From Liolophura sinensis (lineage: Eukaryota > Mollusca > Polyplacophora > Chitonida > Chitonidae): 64,000 nt of DNA. A program made the translations under genes and the position numbers. Below, one piece after another: positions 11,755-24,956 of the stretch. The stretch covers positions 75,484,028-75,548,027 of the forward strand of contig NC_088295.1 in NCBI RefSeq assembly GCF_032854445.1. The letters run 5' to 3'. Each line of letters begins with the position of its first letter. Positions within the stretch are counted from its first letter, which is position 1. Below the pieces are notes generated by a model that was not told where the DNA came from, did no database searches, and saw only the letters and a list, made by a program, of their open reading frames with translations.

Positions 11755-11965
11755 CAGCATGTTAGAGATGGGATATCGGCACGTAGAGAAAGACATAAAC
11801 ATGTAAGCGATGGATTTTGACATGTAAGAGAGGGACGTCATCAAAATATAAGCGATGAATATCTACATGTAAGAGAGGGACGTCAACATGTAAGAGAGGG
11901 AAGTCAACATGTAAGCGATGGATATCGACATGTAAGAGAGGGAAGTCAACAGGTAAGAGATGGAC
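11755..11965. repeat. Minisatellite, 21 bp period (array 1)
   Basis: About ten units of the form ACATGTAAGAGAGGGACGTCA, with AAGTCA, GATATCG and similar variants. Because 21 is a multiple of three, the antisense frame stays open and reads a seven-residue LLHVDIH-like repeat. I take this as a by-product, since there is no start or splice context. A related 21 bp array follows at 12395. Confidence 0.9.
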
Positions 11966-12394
11966 ACTAAAGCTCGACATACACGAGAGCTTAAGACGTG
12001 ACCCCACTGAACTCAACTGGTCGTACGGAGCTGGACCCTAGTCGCTGATGGTTATGCGACTGAAAGTTTCACCGTCATACACGTAACAGGCAGTCCCCCA
12101 GATCACGAAGTGATCTCAGACTTAGTCAAAATTTCAGTCATTAAACTTGGTATGTTCTTGTTCGTTTATTTTTTGTTTTACAGTAGCTACGTTTTCAAGA
12201 AACAATTTGAGCTTGTTACGTACAAAATAGCAATTTTAAAGTGATATGAAATTTTAACTTCAGTCTAAAATCGCTTTGTGATCCGATCCCCGTATAACTT
12301 CAGCTGAGTCGCGTCGTTATTTCGCATTCACGAACCCTTAGGACACAACGCAGCAGTTGAAATGGGTCGAGCTGGGTTTTAAGTTGTGGGTGTA
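11966..12394. other. Spacer between the two 21 bp arrays
   Basis: Unique sequence with no recognised feature. Confidence 0.4.
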
Positions 12395-12765
12395 TGCAGA
12401 AATGTGTGTCAACATATAATGCCCGAACATCAACAAGTAAGAAGATGGACATCAAGAAGTAAGAGGTGTACATGTGAGAGACATGTAACATATACATCCC
12501 AGCTTGTAAGAGATAGACATTAGGATGTAAGAGATGGACACGAATAAGTAAGAGTTAGACATGTTACAGATGGAAGTAAATATGCAAGAGACAGGCATCA
12601 ACATTTAAGAGATGACATCAACATGTAAGAGATTGAAGTGAATATGTAAGAGATACACATCAACATGAAAGAGAAGAACATCAACATGTAAGAGATGTAT
12701 TACATCAATCTAGACATCATCTTATAACAGGTTACCATCAACACATAAGAGATAAACATAAGGTG
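12395..12765. repeat. Minisatellite, 21 bp period (array 2)
   Basis: More degenerate units around ACATGTAAGAGATGGACATCA, with the same period and core as the array at 11755. Just beyond it, at about 12773-12796, GGCATGGCGTTGAACAATAA resembles the 3' tail of LINE/SINE elements on the plus strand. A reverse SINE lies before the first array, so the arrays may have grown within or between retroelement copies. Confidence 0.85.
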
Positions 12766-12796
12766 ACTAAAGGCATGGCGTTGAACAATAATCGCA

Positions 12797-15284
12797 TTGT
12801 ATATTTTTATCATAGTTATAACGATAGACAGCTATCGTGTTAGAATAGACTTACACCTTCCTGGTTTCACAACCGGCACGGTTTATTTTAAACAAGGGTT
12901 TCTGTACAATTGCTGGAAACGGAACAAACTCTCATACATTCTGTTAAGGCACTGTTCGATAACGCCAATGCTGTTCTTTATCTTTATAACATAGACACTC
13001 TGAGCCAAATTTATGCTGGCCTTATATGTTATAACACGGATGAGTCGAATTAGCGACAGTGATTTGCTCATTACATCCGGTCTGATAAGAAGGAAGCCGT
13101 ACACTACAGCCGTCGTGGATTATTCATTATAGGATACCGGTTTCCTGTAATTACTCTATTATTATACATAACAAACAAAGGTTTCTTTTGGCTGTAGGCA
13201 GCAAACAATTTCTGGGCTCTCCTTGTGGTTTATGAAGACATACCTTACCGGATGTGTGCACAAAAGCAGATAAATTACCTTTATATTAATGCTGATGTTA
13301 TGCCGTGAAATTCTAAAGGTCTGTCTTGGTGATTAGCGTTTTAGAGTTCATGTGTCCAGACTCAATGCCCTCACATTTAACACTTCAGCATTGCGAAGCT
13401 TTGATAACAGCAATTGCGTGTTGTTGAGTAACAGAAATCGAATATCGTTTGCTTACCAGAAAGCGGAGCAGACCATGTTCAAAAGGTGTCCTTTAGGATA
13501 AAAGAGCAAACTCTGTACATCCTGTGGCGTAATGGTGCAGTTTTATGGAGATAAGGCCCTGGTTTTAACTAACTTATTAATTATTAACACAGATTATATA
13601 CTTAACCAAAAAAGCCTTATATTGTTTTATAACCAAAAGAAAAATAAAATGTGAACAAAACACTACTTTATCGTTTCTCATGGTGAAAAGGGAGTCACGG
13701 GGAATATAAAATATAAAAACATCTCATATCCCTTAATTGGAATACAATTGGACAAAAACAACACAAATTAGAGTAAACTTTCCTTTCTATGCAAGCTTCG
13801 CGATACCATCACAAAATCGTATCTCAAGGTATCACTAGACTTTTAGCTTCCTACTACTGAGTATTTTACTTGAATGGGTAAATGCGAATTGATGATTCTC
13901 CCTTCAGATAAAGCCCGTGGGCGTCAAACCTAACGGTTTAAAATATGAAGCCATATTTCAGCTGATCATATTAATATTTTTTTGTCATGATGGAAACTCC
14001 GGAACCTAGGGGTAAAATGAGTTGATACGGGTCTTCATATCAGATCCACGCACTGGTAAAACTTACTGTATTCTCTGAACTTAGATATGTTTCGCAGAAT
14101 TGTTTGTGTAAATATGTCCCTTGTGTCTGTTGGACATCATTACTAATTATGGCATTAACCTCCTCTATGTCTGTCCTCGATTCTCGACTGGCAATCTGAA
14201 TGTTGACTCCATTGTTCCTTGTTCACTCAAGGTTACATTTCCACGTGAAATGGGAATTCTGGTCTCTCATTGTCAATGGCGTTAAATAGAGGCGGAAATT
14301 GCCTCGCACAGAGTGACACTATAAAGATTTGCTCTCGCCGCAGTATTCTCACTCTCACTGGTTTGTCCGAGGACGATGGGCATTCCCGCAGCTCCACGAC
14401 TAATATCACTAAGACGGTTTTGTTGTTTGCGTTACAACCGACAACACGGACGGTCTACAGACTGAATTGAAGGCTACAGGGTTAATAAGGGTGGAACAGC
14501 ACTCGGAGAAAGCTTACCGCTACACAATAGCGGCACACCTTGATTAGCGACAAAGTCCACAAAAGCCGGGTAGTACGTCTGCAGAGGCCGTGCAATCGCC
14601 CTGGCAGGATGTCTTACATCTGGCCACAGTGTGATAGCTGTCTATCAATGGATGACCACATGGTGATCATTAATAGACGGATCTTTGCTAAGCCGTGATT
14701 ATCAACCCGAGCTGAAAACTGACTCAGCAACTCTATGGTTAGTATGATTATTCATTATCGCTGATGAAAAATATGTGCCGGTGAGACAAAAGGTGCGAGA
14801 TCAAAGGTCCAATTGAAAGCAAGCAATTGGTATGTATTGTACGCCGACCTCCGATCCATCGGGACTCTGCTGACCTAAACAGAATCAAAACCTAACATCA
14901 TTTTCCTGACATGTCAAGGAAGACTTTATATTTCACAGTTTAATGTTGTTACATCAAAGACTTCCATGACCAGCAAAGAGGACTATGTTTGAGTATGTGA
15001 CTTTAACGTTTGTTCGTGGAATTACCACCGAATCTTTTTGCTTTGTTTACAGCAGTGGCAGGGATTCAGAGGAATTGGGGATAGCTTTTTCTGACAGTAT
15101 ATTAAAAAAAATCTTACAAGTCAACCAAGGCATCAGCTTTGCAGAAACTGTAACTTTTAGAAGAGCCAATTGCAACATATAGTCATTTCATTTTACACAA
15201 ACTAATGGCGATACAAATTCATATAACTTCTATTTGCCATGATATTTTGGCTTCTTAACTTAACATTGCTCACGCTGAAATCAA
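12797..15284. other. Unassigned stretch, possibly part regulatory
   Basis: No coding signal. The part at about 14500-14900 is free of repeats and has clustered homeodomain-like and E-box-like words (for example TCTATCAATGGATGACC, CACATGGTGATCATTAATAG and the inverted CAATTGAAAGCAAGCAATTGG region). A conserved non-coding element is possible, but nothing in a single sequence proves it. Confidence 0.3.
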
Positions 15285-15482
15285 TCTGCGCTGACCAGTG
15301 AGATTGTAAGTTCGAATCCAGGTCTCACTGTTTCGGCTGCGACTTTAAATCAGTAAGTTTGTCATGTGCACGCCAGGTGAAGGATTGCCGTACACTCTGG
15401 GAATGCCCGGTTTCTTTTATATCTGATATCTCTTGTTAAGCGAAACATTCTTGAGTACAGCGTGAATCGTCAGTTAAATATA
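15285..15482 (+). repeat. SINE type B copy with intact B box
   Basis: GTTCGAATC at 15310-15318 fits the pol III B box GWTCRANNC exactly. It is followed by CACTGTTTCGGCTGCGACTT and AAATCAGTAAGTTTGTCATG, a body seen again (reversed) at 50497-50640. The end is ATTCTTGAGTACAGCGTGAA, the tail shared with type A. This is a tRNA-derived SINE, not a tRNA gene. Confidence 0.8.
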
Positions 15483-17367
15483 TCTGTAAATGTATTTTTA
15501 CTCGTAAGACTGTCCAAAAGCTTATTACTGATGCTTGATAAACCAAGGCGCCAAAGAAACAAGTAATACATTTAAATTGCATGTCTATGTAATTGAGTAT
15601 CAAAAACATCGTAATTAATTTGGAGTGAAACAAAAAATGAACGAACAATAGTAATAATTGGCCAGTAGAAGTAGCTGAGTAACTGAAGTGTATAAATGTA
15701 GAAAACAAACATTCCTTCCAGTCACAGAATTTAGTTAAATATTGATATCAACAGACAACGATTTCCACCGACTAAGGGAAAAAGTAATATTGTCTGGGTT
15801 CAATCACGTGTGTCATGGACAGCATTCAGAAGTACACATGAGATCAACGAAGAACAGGTGAGGACAAAAGTGTGTTACGTCTATAGGCCATGCATAGTCC
15901 TGTATCTGGCATAGGCCCTCTGTGTGTCTGAGTCGGGGAATCTATGTGAATGTTGTTGAAATCAAGTGGAATTTGCCATCGGCTAAATACCGAAAAGCAA
16001 TTAACAGTGCAATCCGGCTGACAATGACTCCAAATCGATGACTTAGTTGTCCAAGAGTACGACCATCTAAACCCCTGCCCTTGGTTGGTTTTCGATTATC
16101 GCATATTTACATTCTAAGTCCAAATCAGAAATCTCTTCCAATTGCCTTAACTCGGTGCCTTAATTAAACACGACTGTGTCAATAAACACACTCAAATAAA
16201 CAGAGAAAGACGGTGTCTTGGTTAACGTGTTCTGACAGAACTAAGCGTTTGGGCGAGGAATAGTTGAGTACACAACATCGACAGGATTTTACCCGCTTTG
16301 GATGAATCAACTTGAAACACTGCAGAGTGGAATAATATATCTGAACAAACGTATTGTTTGTAACGGTAGATATGGTGTACCAACTGAGTACGATTTAGTA
16401 AGAAAATATGTTTTTCACCACAATCTTCGAAAACACTATAATGATAATAAGACATTAGACTACGCTATGTGGTTTCTATGATTTATAGACAATATAGGTG
16501 GAGAATTTTCAATGATTTATGAAAAAAATGACTTAGGGAAAACTTTGTATCCCAATAAAGGACATTTTTGAGGTGTAAGCACCATAAAAGTGTTCCAAAT
16601 ACCCTGAGTGCAATAAACTTGGTTCGAGTAGCAAGTTTTCAGAAATGACGGGCAGTCCAACGCGGGTCGTTGATATAAAATTACCGAAAAAAGAATTTCC
16701 CATCGTGCAATGTCCGACAACTAACAAACGCTAATGTTTTTGTCAGACCCGAACGTGGAAATCAAGCGCCTGCATCAGACAGAAACTATTTTATATTTTC
16801 AACAAATAACCATATAAAAATATATACGGCCGACTGTGCAGAGCGGATTGAATCCCAGTACCATGGACCGTTTTTGCAAGAAGGGCAATTAACTGAATAT
16901 TGACTCTAGACCTTGACATTACATCCACAAAATAGCGTTAATGAAAATAGTATTGATCTCTCAGACAACAGAGGAGCCGTGTAATTGGTGTGTAAAGTTG
17001 TGAAAATGGGAAATGAAAAAAGCTGAACTGGTGTGTACTTAATTAGGGCCTGCTTGTCTTTCAAACACAGATACAGGGGCGCCCCCCTGGGTACTTGTGA
17101 CACGGAAAAGGGAGCTTCAGCAGGGGGCACATAAAAATCTGGGGAAATATCTAGACCGACTCCATCGTGGTTTTATCATGATTTGATCTCCGTGACCTTA
17201 TAAACCAGTGACGTCATATGTATACCAACTGTAAGGTGTCAGTGCACAGCTAGGAAGGTACGTATGATGTCCCTCTGCAAAGCGTTCCAGTGAAGCATCA
17301 CTGAAAATATATGGACACAGTCTCCGTCTAAACATGACCAAAGTATTGGAGAATATGAAAAGGAACC
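15483..17367. other. Unassigned non-coding stretch
   Basis: Several antisense frames of 65-90 codons (15436-15708, 16222-16455, 16517-16727) without recognisable motifs or splice context. Treated as chance. Confidence 0.4.
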
Positions 17368-17394
17368 GTATATATATATATGTGTGTGTGTGTA

Positions 17395-17483
<89 letters not shown>

Positions 17484-17485
17484 CA
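17368..17485. repeat. Compound (TA)n(TG)n(CG)n microsatellite
   Basis: Almost 120 bp of alternating purine-pyrimidine: (TA)n, (TG)n, (TA)n, then a long (TG)n ending in GCGCGCGC, with one phase break at 17401-17402. Such tracts can adopt Z-DNA. Open frames on both strands across it are by-products. Confidence 0.98.
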
Positions 17486-19381
17486 ATACCTTTCCACCCC
17501 AAATGAGAGCTTTCCATGCCGTAATTGCAATGCGTTTGGGACTTTTTTTGATAACAAGCATCATGCAGAGTAGCATCTTGTCTTTGACAGTGGAAATATT
17601 ACATCCCTTTTTAATTGTCCAATAAAGACACGCCTCACTGTTTGTGATATTCCCTGATAGCGCAACACAAATCCAGAACGCAATCAAAAGTAGAGAGAAA
17701 ACAAGTAATGGGGAGGAATCAAATGTAACAGCTCCACTAATACATCCTGGTGATTTGATGACAGGTCGGATTGTTATGGACGAGATTCTAGGAAAAACTA
17801 TTGCATGTACATAACACAGATAAATGAGAAAATCATAGGTTGTGGGAAAAATGGACGTGATTGGAGTAGTTATGGCCGTTTGGCACTAGATCAGCTGTCA
17901 TCCCCTTGTGTATATATGATGGATGGCCCTCTATGCCAAACCATGTTCTGTATATAAAGTGACTTCGTAAATCGAAGAATACGTTGTGGATGTTTTAGGA
18001 GATAGTGCAGAGTTATGGAATTTGTTCCGCCCACAGACTATATAACACAAATCCCGTAATAAGTAAATAGGTAGGTTCGCTTACCTTCTCTAAACACTAC
18101 ATGCAATGGAAATTAACTGCAAGTTACTTCGGAAAGGGCAGTGGTTTTCCTCAAGGCTATCAAGTTACCTCAACAATAAGATGGAATATCGTTCAACCCA
18201 CAACTTCAGAGCGGTTCTCTTGGAACGCGCACGCATAACAACATCTAAATATTCGGTGATCTTGTGTTGCTATCTCCAAAGGTAATTTGAAATTTTCATT
18301 ATCATTCGCATATTACTGTTCTTTCGTAAGCTTGAGTTGGCAAGATTGCAAGTTTATTGATGCATCTGTATTGATCAGGTTATAGCACACGATATTTCTA
18401 GAAAGGCCCTTGTTTGCTTTAGATATTGAAGAAAGGGCAACTCCCTGAGTTGTCTCGATCTGTAAGAAAGATACTACTCGTCTGACTTTTCGACCCTTAC
18501 ATACGCACGACATTCGAATCTGACACCCTCTTTCAACTTTCGATTAATCCCGACGTCATTTTTGACGTATTTGGAAGGCAGAATTTAGAATGTATTTTAA
18601 TGGAGAAAACAACAACGACAGAGTTACTTAACCATTGACTAATATTCCCTTTTCAAGGTGAAAACTGAGATAACACAGTTTTACGTAGATAGTGTTGAAG
18701 GTTTGGTGTGAAAAAGCATTACCGATACTCAACAAAACACATATATTTTCAAAACACCAACTACGATCTTTGAATGCTAAATGTAGGAACAGCTATCAAG
18801 ACTCAACCTTCTGAGGATATATAAAATAATTACCACCCAATTTCCGGTTTCGGTATAGAGCCGAATAGACCAAGGAGGGAAAGACCGAAGGTAACTGCAG
18901 AAAGGTACAAAGCCTATCCCGTAGTTCCATATACACGATCGACATGAAAGAGAATGAAATGCTCACCACAAGATTGGCATGCTTGGCTTAGTTAGAATAG
19001 CACACTGTAAATATTCCCTGATTACTTGGCATAATCTCCAACGGTTCTTTGAAATATACAGACTCACACATTACATTTGGAATCTTGAGTTCGCTCGCTC
19101 CTAAGTACATTTACATGTACTACGCATGATTGACATATTACAAGTTGTGGATATCCTTACCAGGGTATGACAAAGGAAGTAATATATTTAAGATATTTAT
19201 AGAAAGTTCATGAAACCCACCTACGCGTCATCGACTTAAATCGTTAACCTCTTAAGCAGCCCATGATGCTTGTGTGGCCGTTTGCGATGTGGTTGACGAC
19301 CATTTGTTATTGACAAATATACGGTGTGCTAATTTGCACGTCACATGTGGGGAAGCTTGCCTGTAATTGTTTACATATTGT
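17486..19381. other. Unassigned non-coding stretch
   Basis: Nothing supported beyond short chance frames. Confidence 0.4.
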
Positions 19382-19411
19382 CTGAACAAATAGGCACTCC
19401 TATTTGTTCAG
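19382..19411. repeat. Perfect short hairpin
   Basis: CTGAACAAATAGG and its exact reverse complement are separated by the four bases CACT. A 13 bp perfect stem with a tetraloop could fold in RNA or act as an inverted binding site. It is too short for a typical microRNA precursor. Confidence 0.6.
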
Positions 19412-22257
19412 CCATAAATAAAACTGAACGCAATGTTGTAATTGGAAAATGATGGATTTTGATTTAAATATCAGTGAAATAATAAATAAACACGTTTGAA
19501 GTGTTAACCATGAGAAACATCCATCGAAGGTAGGTGTCATGGTTTAGGTTTGAAAAGATCTCGTGGCCCAGGCCGACACAAATCTCGATTTTTTGCTTTA
19601 GACGAAATAAAGACGAAATTTATCTTCTTGCTCTCCGAAGTAATTGTCTTGAGGCCTAATATAGGGTAGACGAGTTACAAGAAGAAGTTTGTTTCTTTTC
19701 AGCCATGTTTTGTTAAATATGGCTGTGAAGATTAATCTAACAAAAACACTGAATGACTGATTATGTCGGAGTCCGTGATAGCTCTCTCGAGATTTGCATT
19801 CGTTCTACCCTGTGGAAAGTTGGCATGTGTCTTTTTAAGGCTATTTGAGACTGAAAGCAAGCCTCTTCACCAATGGCTAATCATATGAGGGACCGCGAGA
19901 TATGGTTATGACGCGGTGCGAAATTTTAGATAGTTTATTTATTAGGAGTAAATAATACATTTGTTTTGGTTTTCCATTTCATGGCAGTACTATCCCGGAT
20001 ATATCCCGTGTTTAGTTTTTGGGTAGGCTTTTCATTGCTGTAAAATACAAAATAATATGATGTTCCCAATACACACATCCAAATTCGTTCAGACGAACGA
20101 AATACGTACAAAACGGAAAATTTTTTGTTAAACTCGCGTAAGAGGTACAGCATCCACATTTATCATCAATATATACATCAACACATGGAGTATTTTAAAG
20201 AAGCTCGTAACTCTGGGACTTATAACCTAGGCCCGTTTGCGTTACATACACGGAGTAACTGAATCGGTCAACTCGTTCACAAACCACTAATCCCTCTAGA
20301 ACTACGAGCCCACTATCTGCTAAGCAATATCTATGCCTATCCACCCATCAAAAGTTAAAACTGTGGCTGAAGTGTTTGGGTTTTATTTGTCAACAAGGAC
20401 ACACGAGACTTTAAAGACTTAGTGTACAGGGCAACCACGTAATGAGGTATATGTGACTCTTGGTATATATGGTCTGACTAATGTCACTCCAACACAGACC
20501 ATGAACTATAGTCCCCAACGGACCACAAAAGCCTGCCCTGGACAAGACATCGGACCTTGTTTTGTTATAATTATTAAAGGTGAGACATAAAGTCTGCCAC
20601 TATATATATAAAAACATAAAAATGATATATGACACAGTTATCACAAAAAATATGTAAAAAAATATTCAGCATTGGGGAAATGGCACTGACGCACAATTCA
20701 CCCCGAGTAGCCATGTTGTACAAGTCGTTATCACGAGCGCTGAAATCGTCAAGTGATAATTGGCTGTCACGTCAAAAATCCTGTCAGCTCTCCATTATCT
20801 ATGTGGTTTCTTATACTGAATAGACAGATATCGATGCAATAGACTGGATTTTGCCGTTAGTTTAGGTGTTTAACTGATGCATCTCAACCATTCATTTATG
20901 AGAACGACTTCCCGTGTCACAGGATACTGCAGTAACTTGTGAAGGTGAACTGGCAAGAAAACCGCCTCGGGAGAAAAATATTGTGACATTGCATTATTTT
21001 TCCTTATCAAAGTCAGATTTATTACGAAAATATCTTCCCAAAATCCGAATGAAAGGGTTTAAAGGTTCTGCTGTGTTCGCTTCCCTGAAGTCAGTACAGC
21101 CATGTAGGCCAAATGCTTATACCCATGTAGAACGAGGACAGCTAAAACACGGACGCTTGTGTCCACGAACATCGCCCTGCCCGAGCGCCAAACTAACAGA
21201 AACATCGGCCCTTTGAACTGAGCTGATTGAGCACTCTGGTTGAGTGTCAGGAGTTTTTGTTTGTATTTTCTTATTGCCACATTGTTTAATACTGACATGT
21301 ACGCGAGAGCTCCTAGGTTCTGTGACGTCACTCTAGATAGCTATAACATGGCAAAATGGCGTCACCAAATGAGTGGCTTGGTACTGAGCATTGTTCGCTA
21401 AATAGTTTGTAGATAAACGGTGTACAATTTCGAAAAAGATTTTTAGAACATTTCTGGAATACTACTTTATTAATTAATTCAGCTTTAGTGACTCACTGTA
21501 TGTTCACTTTAATGGAAACATGATCACTAAATCAAGTTCAAGCAAACTGTTTCGTCAACTTATATATTTCCCTATAATGAAAATCTAAAACTGTATAGTA
21601 TTCCTGAAAATCGTCACCCCAGATATTAACGTGTTCCTTTAAAAAATGCCTTGAACAAAAATGAATATTTGGTCACAATGACACTCTCTGAGCTGATCGA
21701 TGATGCATAGGTGAGAATGCATTATCTCACAGTTAAGCACCTACGAAACAAATATTAATGTGTCCCTCTTAAGCTCAAGTGTAGTTACCTCACTGAGTGA
21801 CTGGATTGGGGAGAAGGATGGACTGGATAGCCTGGGTAGTATTTAAGGCTGAAGGCGGTTATGACAGTAACATCTGTGAGCACATAAGTGTGTGTGTGTG
21901 CTGTGTGAATCAGGCACCGAATACATAGGCCAATACCGCCATACAGTGTATGAATGATCGGTGCTAGCGAACAAAGGCCCTATATATGCAGTATACAAGT
22001 AATTCTCTTCCTCCATATGAAATCTAGGCAAATATTGTTAGCAAATAATAGGACAACTTCTTGAATTCGAGTTTGAAATTAATTCTGAAGTTTAAAAGCA
22101 ATCTGGTCAGGGGTGAGCCAGAAATGCGTGATCCGTAATTTTGTACCGTAATTTGCTGACCTAGTGTTCCAGACAAGTTTAGCTTGAATACGTTTACACC
22201 GGGTCCTACTATGCACTCGGCGTCTTTATAAAGTCTTTTCAGTTATGCATATCTTAT
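19412..22257. other. Unassigned non-coding stretch
   Basis: Includes overlapping frames at 20914-21216 (plus) and 21059-21331 (minus), with no recognisable family. No repeat recognised. Confidence 0.4.
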
Positions 22258-23110
22258 GTTTGTTTCACTACATCGTTTCTTATGGTCACTGCTGGTAAAG
22301 GGATAATGTTGTACATGGCCCACGTTTGTTTCACTTCATCGTTTCTTATGGTCACTACTGGTAAAGGGATAATGTTGTACATGGCCCACGTTTGTTTCAC
22401 TTCATCGTTCTCTGTTGTACTGATGTGAAAAATGGGATGATGTTCCAGTTATGCATACCTGTTCCACTTCATCATCGCCTCGTATGGTCGTTTTGTGAAG
22501 CACGACATAATGTTACAGTTGCGCATGGCTCTCGTTTGCTTCACTTCATTGTGTCGTTTAAATAGTGGGCTGATGTAGCCGTTATGTTCGTTTGTTCCAG
22601 CCTATAGTCTTGTATGGTGGTTTTGTGAAGCACGAGATAATGTTACAGTTGTGCATAGCTCTCGATTCTTTCACTGCATCGTCCCATACATTAGTTATGT
22701 ATGAAGGTCTAGATAGCACTTACATGCACGCATGGGTTTTGTTTGTGGTGTCACTTTGCTTCGTACAGGCGTTATGTGACAAGCGGGCCAATGTTACAGC
22801 TCTGTATTGCTCTTCATGAGTTAGGCTTCATCCGCTCATGTAGTCCTTGTGTGAAGTGCAGGATAATGTTACAGTTAAGCATAGCTATAATTGTTCCACC
22901 TCATCATTTGGTATATTCGTTAAGTGAAATGCGGGATACCATTATGCATGGCTTTCCGGCGTTTGTTTGACTGCATCATTCTCGTGTATGTGTGATGAGA
23001 ACAACAGGGTAATGCATAAACACAGTTACGCATCATTTGTTGCCACTCTAGATTGGAAACATGTCATAATGTTATAGTTTAGCATGGTTTTCTTTTGCTT
23101 CACGTTGTCT
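22258..23110. repeat. Minisatellite, 66 bp period, decaying to the right
   Basis: Near-identical units start at 22258, 22324 and 22390. Each has GTTTGTTTCACTTCATCG, CTTATGGTCACTACTGG and GATAATGTTGTACATGGC parts. From about 22440 to 23110 the same words (TTCACTTCATC, AATGTTACAGTTGTGCAT) recur at irregular 60-100 bp spacing, consistent with older, diverged units. Confidence 0.85.
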
Positions 23111-24096
23111 GCTCGAAACGTCAATGAGCCGTTGATGGATGTTTCTAATGAAAGCATCAGTCGAGATAAAATGACATAGCCAGCTCTTAAGCTTCCGTAT
23201 TTCTGATATTCGATATAACAAGCGTGGGAACCTGCGTAGCTGCTGCATCTCAAGAATATCTGTGTGGATGTCATAAGAGAGTGACAGTTGTTACAAATAA
23301 AATATTTCAAGTTTTGCTTCATGAGGAACGTCTATTTAAGGCAGCAGTGTAAAAGTGGGACACCCAGGTAGTAATTACGTCATATTTTTACTAGTATTTA
23401 TTAAGCCATTTTATTTTTGCCAGAGGAAAAAATAACCATTAGATCGACTATTTCAGAAATTCTTTGTTTTTGACAACCTCTTCCAACGTCGACTAAAACC
23501 TAAAAAAGTCATTCAAATACTCTTTTCAACCTCTGGAGTCGAAAGCATTCTTAACTCCACAAATTAATGGAGTATAACGCCTAGAAAAAAACAAGTATAA
23601 AGAATTCAGAGAAGGAATAGAAATGCGCCTGAGGCTGCGGAGTTTTAATTTGAAAACCGTTTCCGAAAAATACCGGCGCAAAATGGGTTTTGAAAAGTGT
23701 GGAGAACAATTACAAGGGGCATCCCATGAATCCGGAAAATGGTTTCCTCCTAATGATTTATAGGGAATAAGGGGGTGTCAAAATAACAGCGCCCCTGGGT
23801 GCCATGCATATGGCTATAACACGTATCACGACCGCATTATGATTGAGTGCGCATCAACAGGCATGCAACAAGTAATTCTACAGGCTCGGAAACTTTCTGT
23901 ATTACTAAAGCTTTTTAAAGCGAAAAAATAATGGCCTGTTGTCTGTTTGCATTAATTAATTCCTTGATTAAATATTGGCCAGTCATTACAAATCAGGTGC
24001 TAGATGTAATATTTCGTAATCTTGTTAGCCATGAGTATAACTTGCCGTTAATTCTTCCACAGTGCGTCGACAACACTGGGTTGTCGAAGTGGTATA
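23111..24096. other. Unassigned non-coding stretch
   Basis: The antisense frame at 23026-23322 (98 codons) overlaps the last degenerate 66 bp units, and I see no domain in it. Confidence 0.4.
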
Positions 24097-24445
24097 GCGG
24101 GAGACTTGTTAAGCGGGAGACCTGTCAAGTGGGAGGCCTGTCAAGCGGGAGACCTGTTAAACGCGAGACCTGTCAAGCAGGAGACATGTCAAGCGGGAGG
24201 CCTGTCAAGCAGGAGGCCTGACAGGCAGGAGTCCTGTCAAGTGAGAGACCTGTCAAGCGGGAGGCCTGTTCAGCGGGAGGCCTGTCAGGCAGGAGACCTG
24301 TCAAACGGGAGAAATGTCAAGTGGGAGACCTGTAAAGCGGGAGACCTGTCAAGCAGGAAACCTGTCAAGCGGGAGACCTGTCAAGCGGGAGGCCTGCCAA
24401 GCAGGAGACATGTCAAGCGGGAGACCTGTCAAACGCGAGACCCAT
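24097..24445. repeat. Minisatellite, 16 bp period, ~22 units
   Basis: Units like CCTGTCAAGCGGGAGA in near-perfect register. Three units make 48 bp, so all plus-strand frames stay open and yield a 16-residue periodic peptide (RPVK/ETCQAG-like). This gives a long open frame running on into the TA tract. I regard it as non-coding, because the peptide simply mirrors the DNA period. Confidence 0.97.
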
Positions 24446-24546
24446 CGGGTTGGGGAATAAACTATCGTCAGCGTGCCGTGCCTGGATTCTATATTTACGT
24501 GCACTTACTCGCCTTTGGAAGCTGGAATTTGGACGCTGTCCTCAGT

Positions 24547-24547
<1 letters not shown>

Positions 24548-24643
<96 letters not shown>
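24548..24643. repeat. Perfect AT palindrome (TA)n with AGAGAC/GTCTCT ends
   Basis: A run of about 84 bp of (TA)n is closed on both sides by AGAGAC and its complement GTCTCT, so the whole 96 bp is a perfect palindrome able to extrude a cruciform. It lies about 100 bp after the 16 bp array. Confidence 0.97.
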
Positions 24644-24956
24644 ATGTTTTGAAATGATTCATGCGCGTTTCTTTGTTTGACCTTATGTAAGGCCTATCGC
24701 TGATCTGAGCGTTAAGCAACCAGTTAATTCTCATCTTTACTCTCCGATAATGATAATTTTTTACAAACATTTTTAATTTGTCCAAAAACAGCTGTTTTTG
24801 CTTCCGAGAAGAAATATACCAGACGAAATCATACTTATTTTATAACTAATGTGACGCGTCCATTGTCATTCTAAGCATTCTATAGAAACATCCCTCATTG
24901 ACGAATTTATCATCGCCCTGAGCATCTCGTTCTCAACGTGTACGCTCAATATAAAA
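24644..24956. other. Unassigned non-coding stretch
   Basis: Nothing recognised. Confidence 0.4.

Noticed and set aside
11755-12765. CRISPR-like spaced repeats
   Set aside because: Units are contiguous 21 bp repeats without unique spacers, and the genome is eukaryotic.
15301-15330. Possible tRNA gene (GTTCGAATCC)
   Set aside because: No acceptor stem or cloverleaf can be drawn. The sequence continues into a SINE body and tail, so it is a SINE B box.
16021-16060. GACTTAGTTGTCC resembling the 41 bp repeat unit
   Set aside because: A single short match without a second unit. Likely chance.
17334-17687. Frames rich in Tyr-Ile and Thr-His or Cys-Val on both strands
   Set aside because: Direct translation of the TA/TG microsatellite.
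24106-24657. 183-codon plus-strand frame, the longest in the window
   Set aside because: It is the 16 bp minisatellite read through, followed by (TA)n giving Ile-Tyr. The periodic peptide mirrors the DNA repeat.
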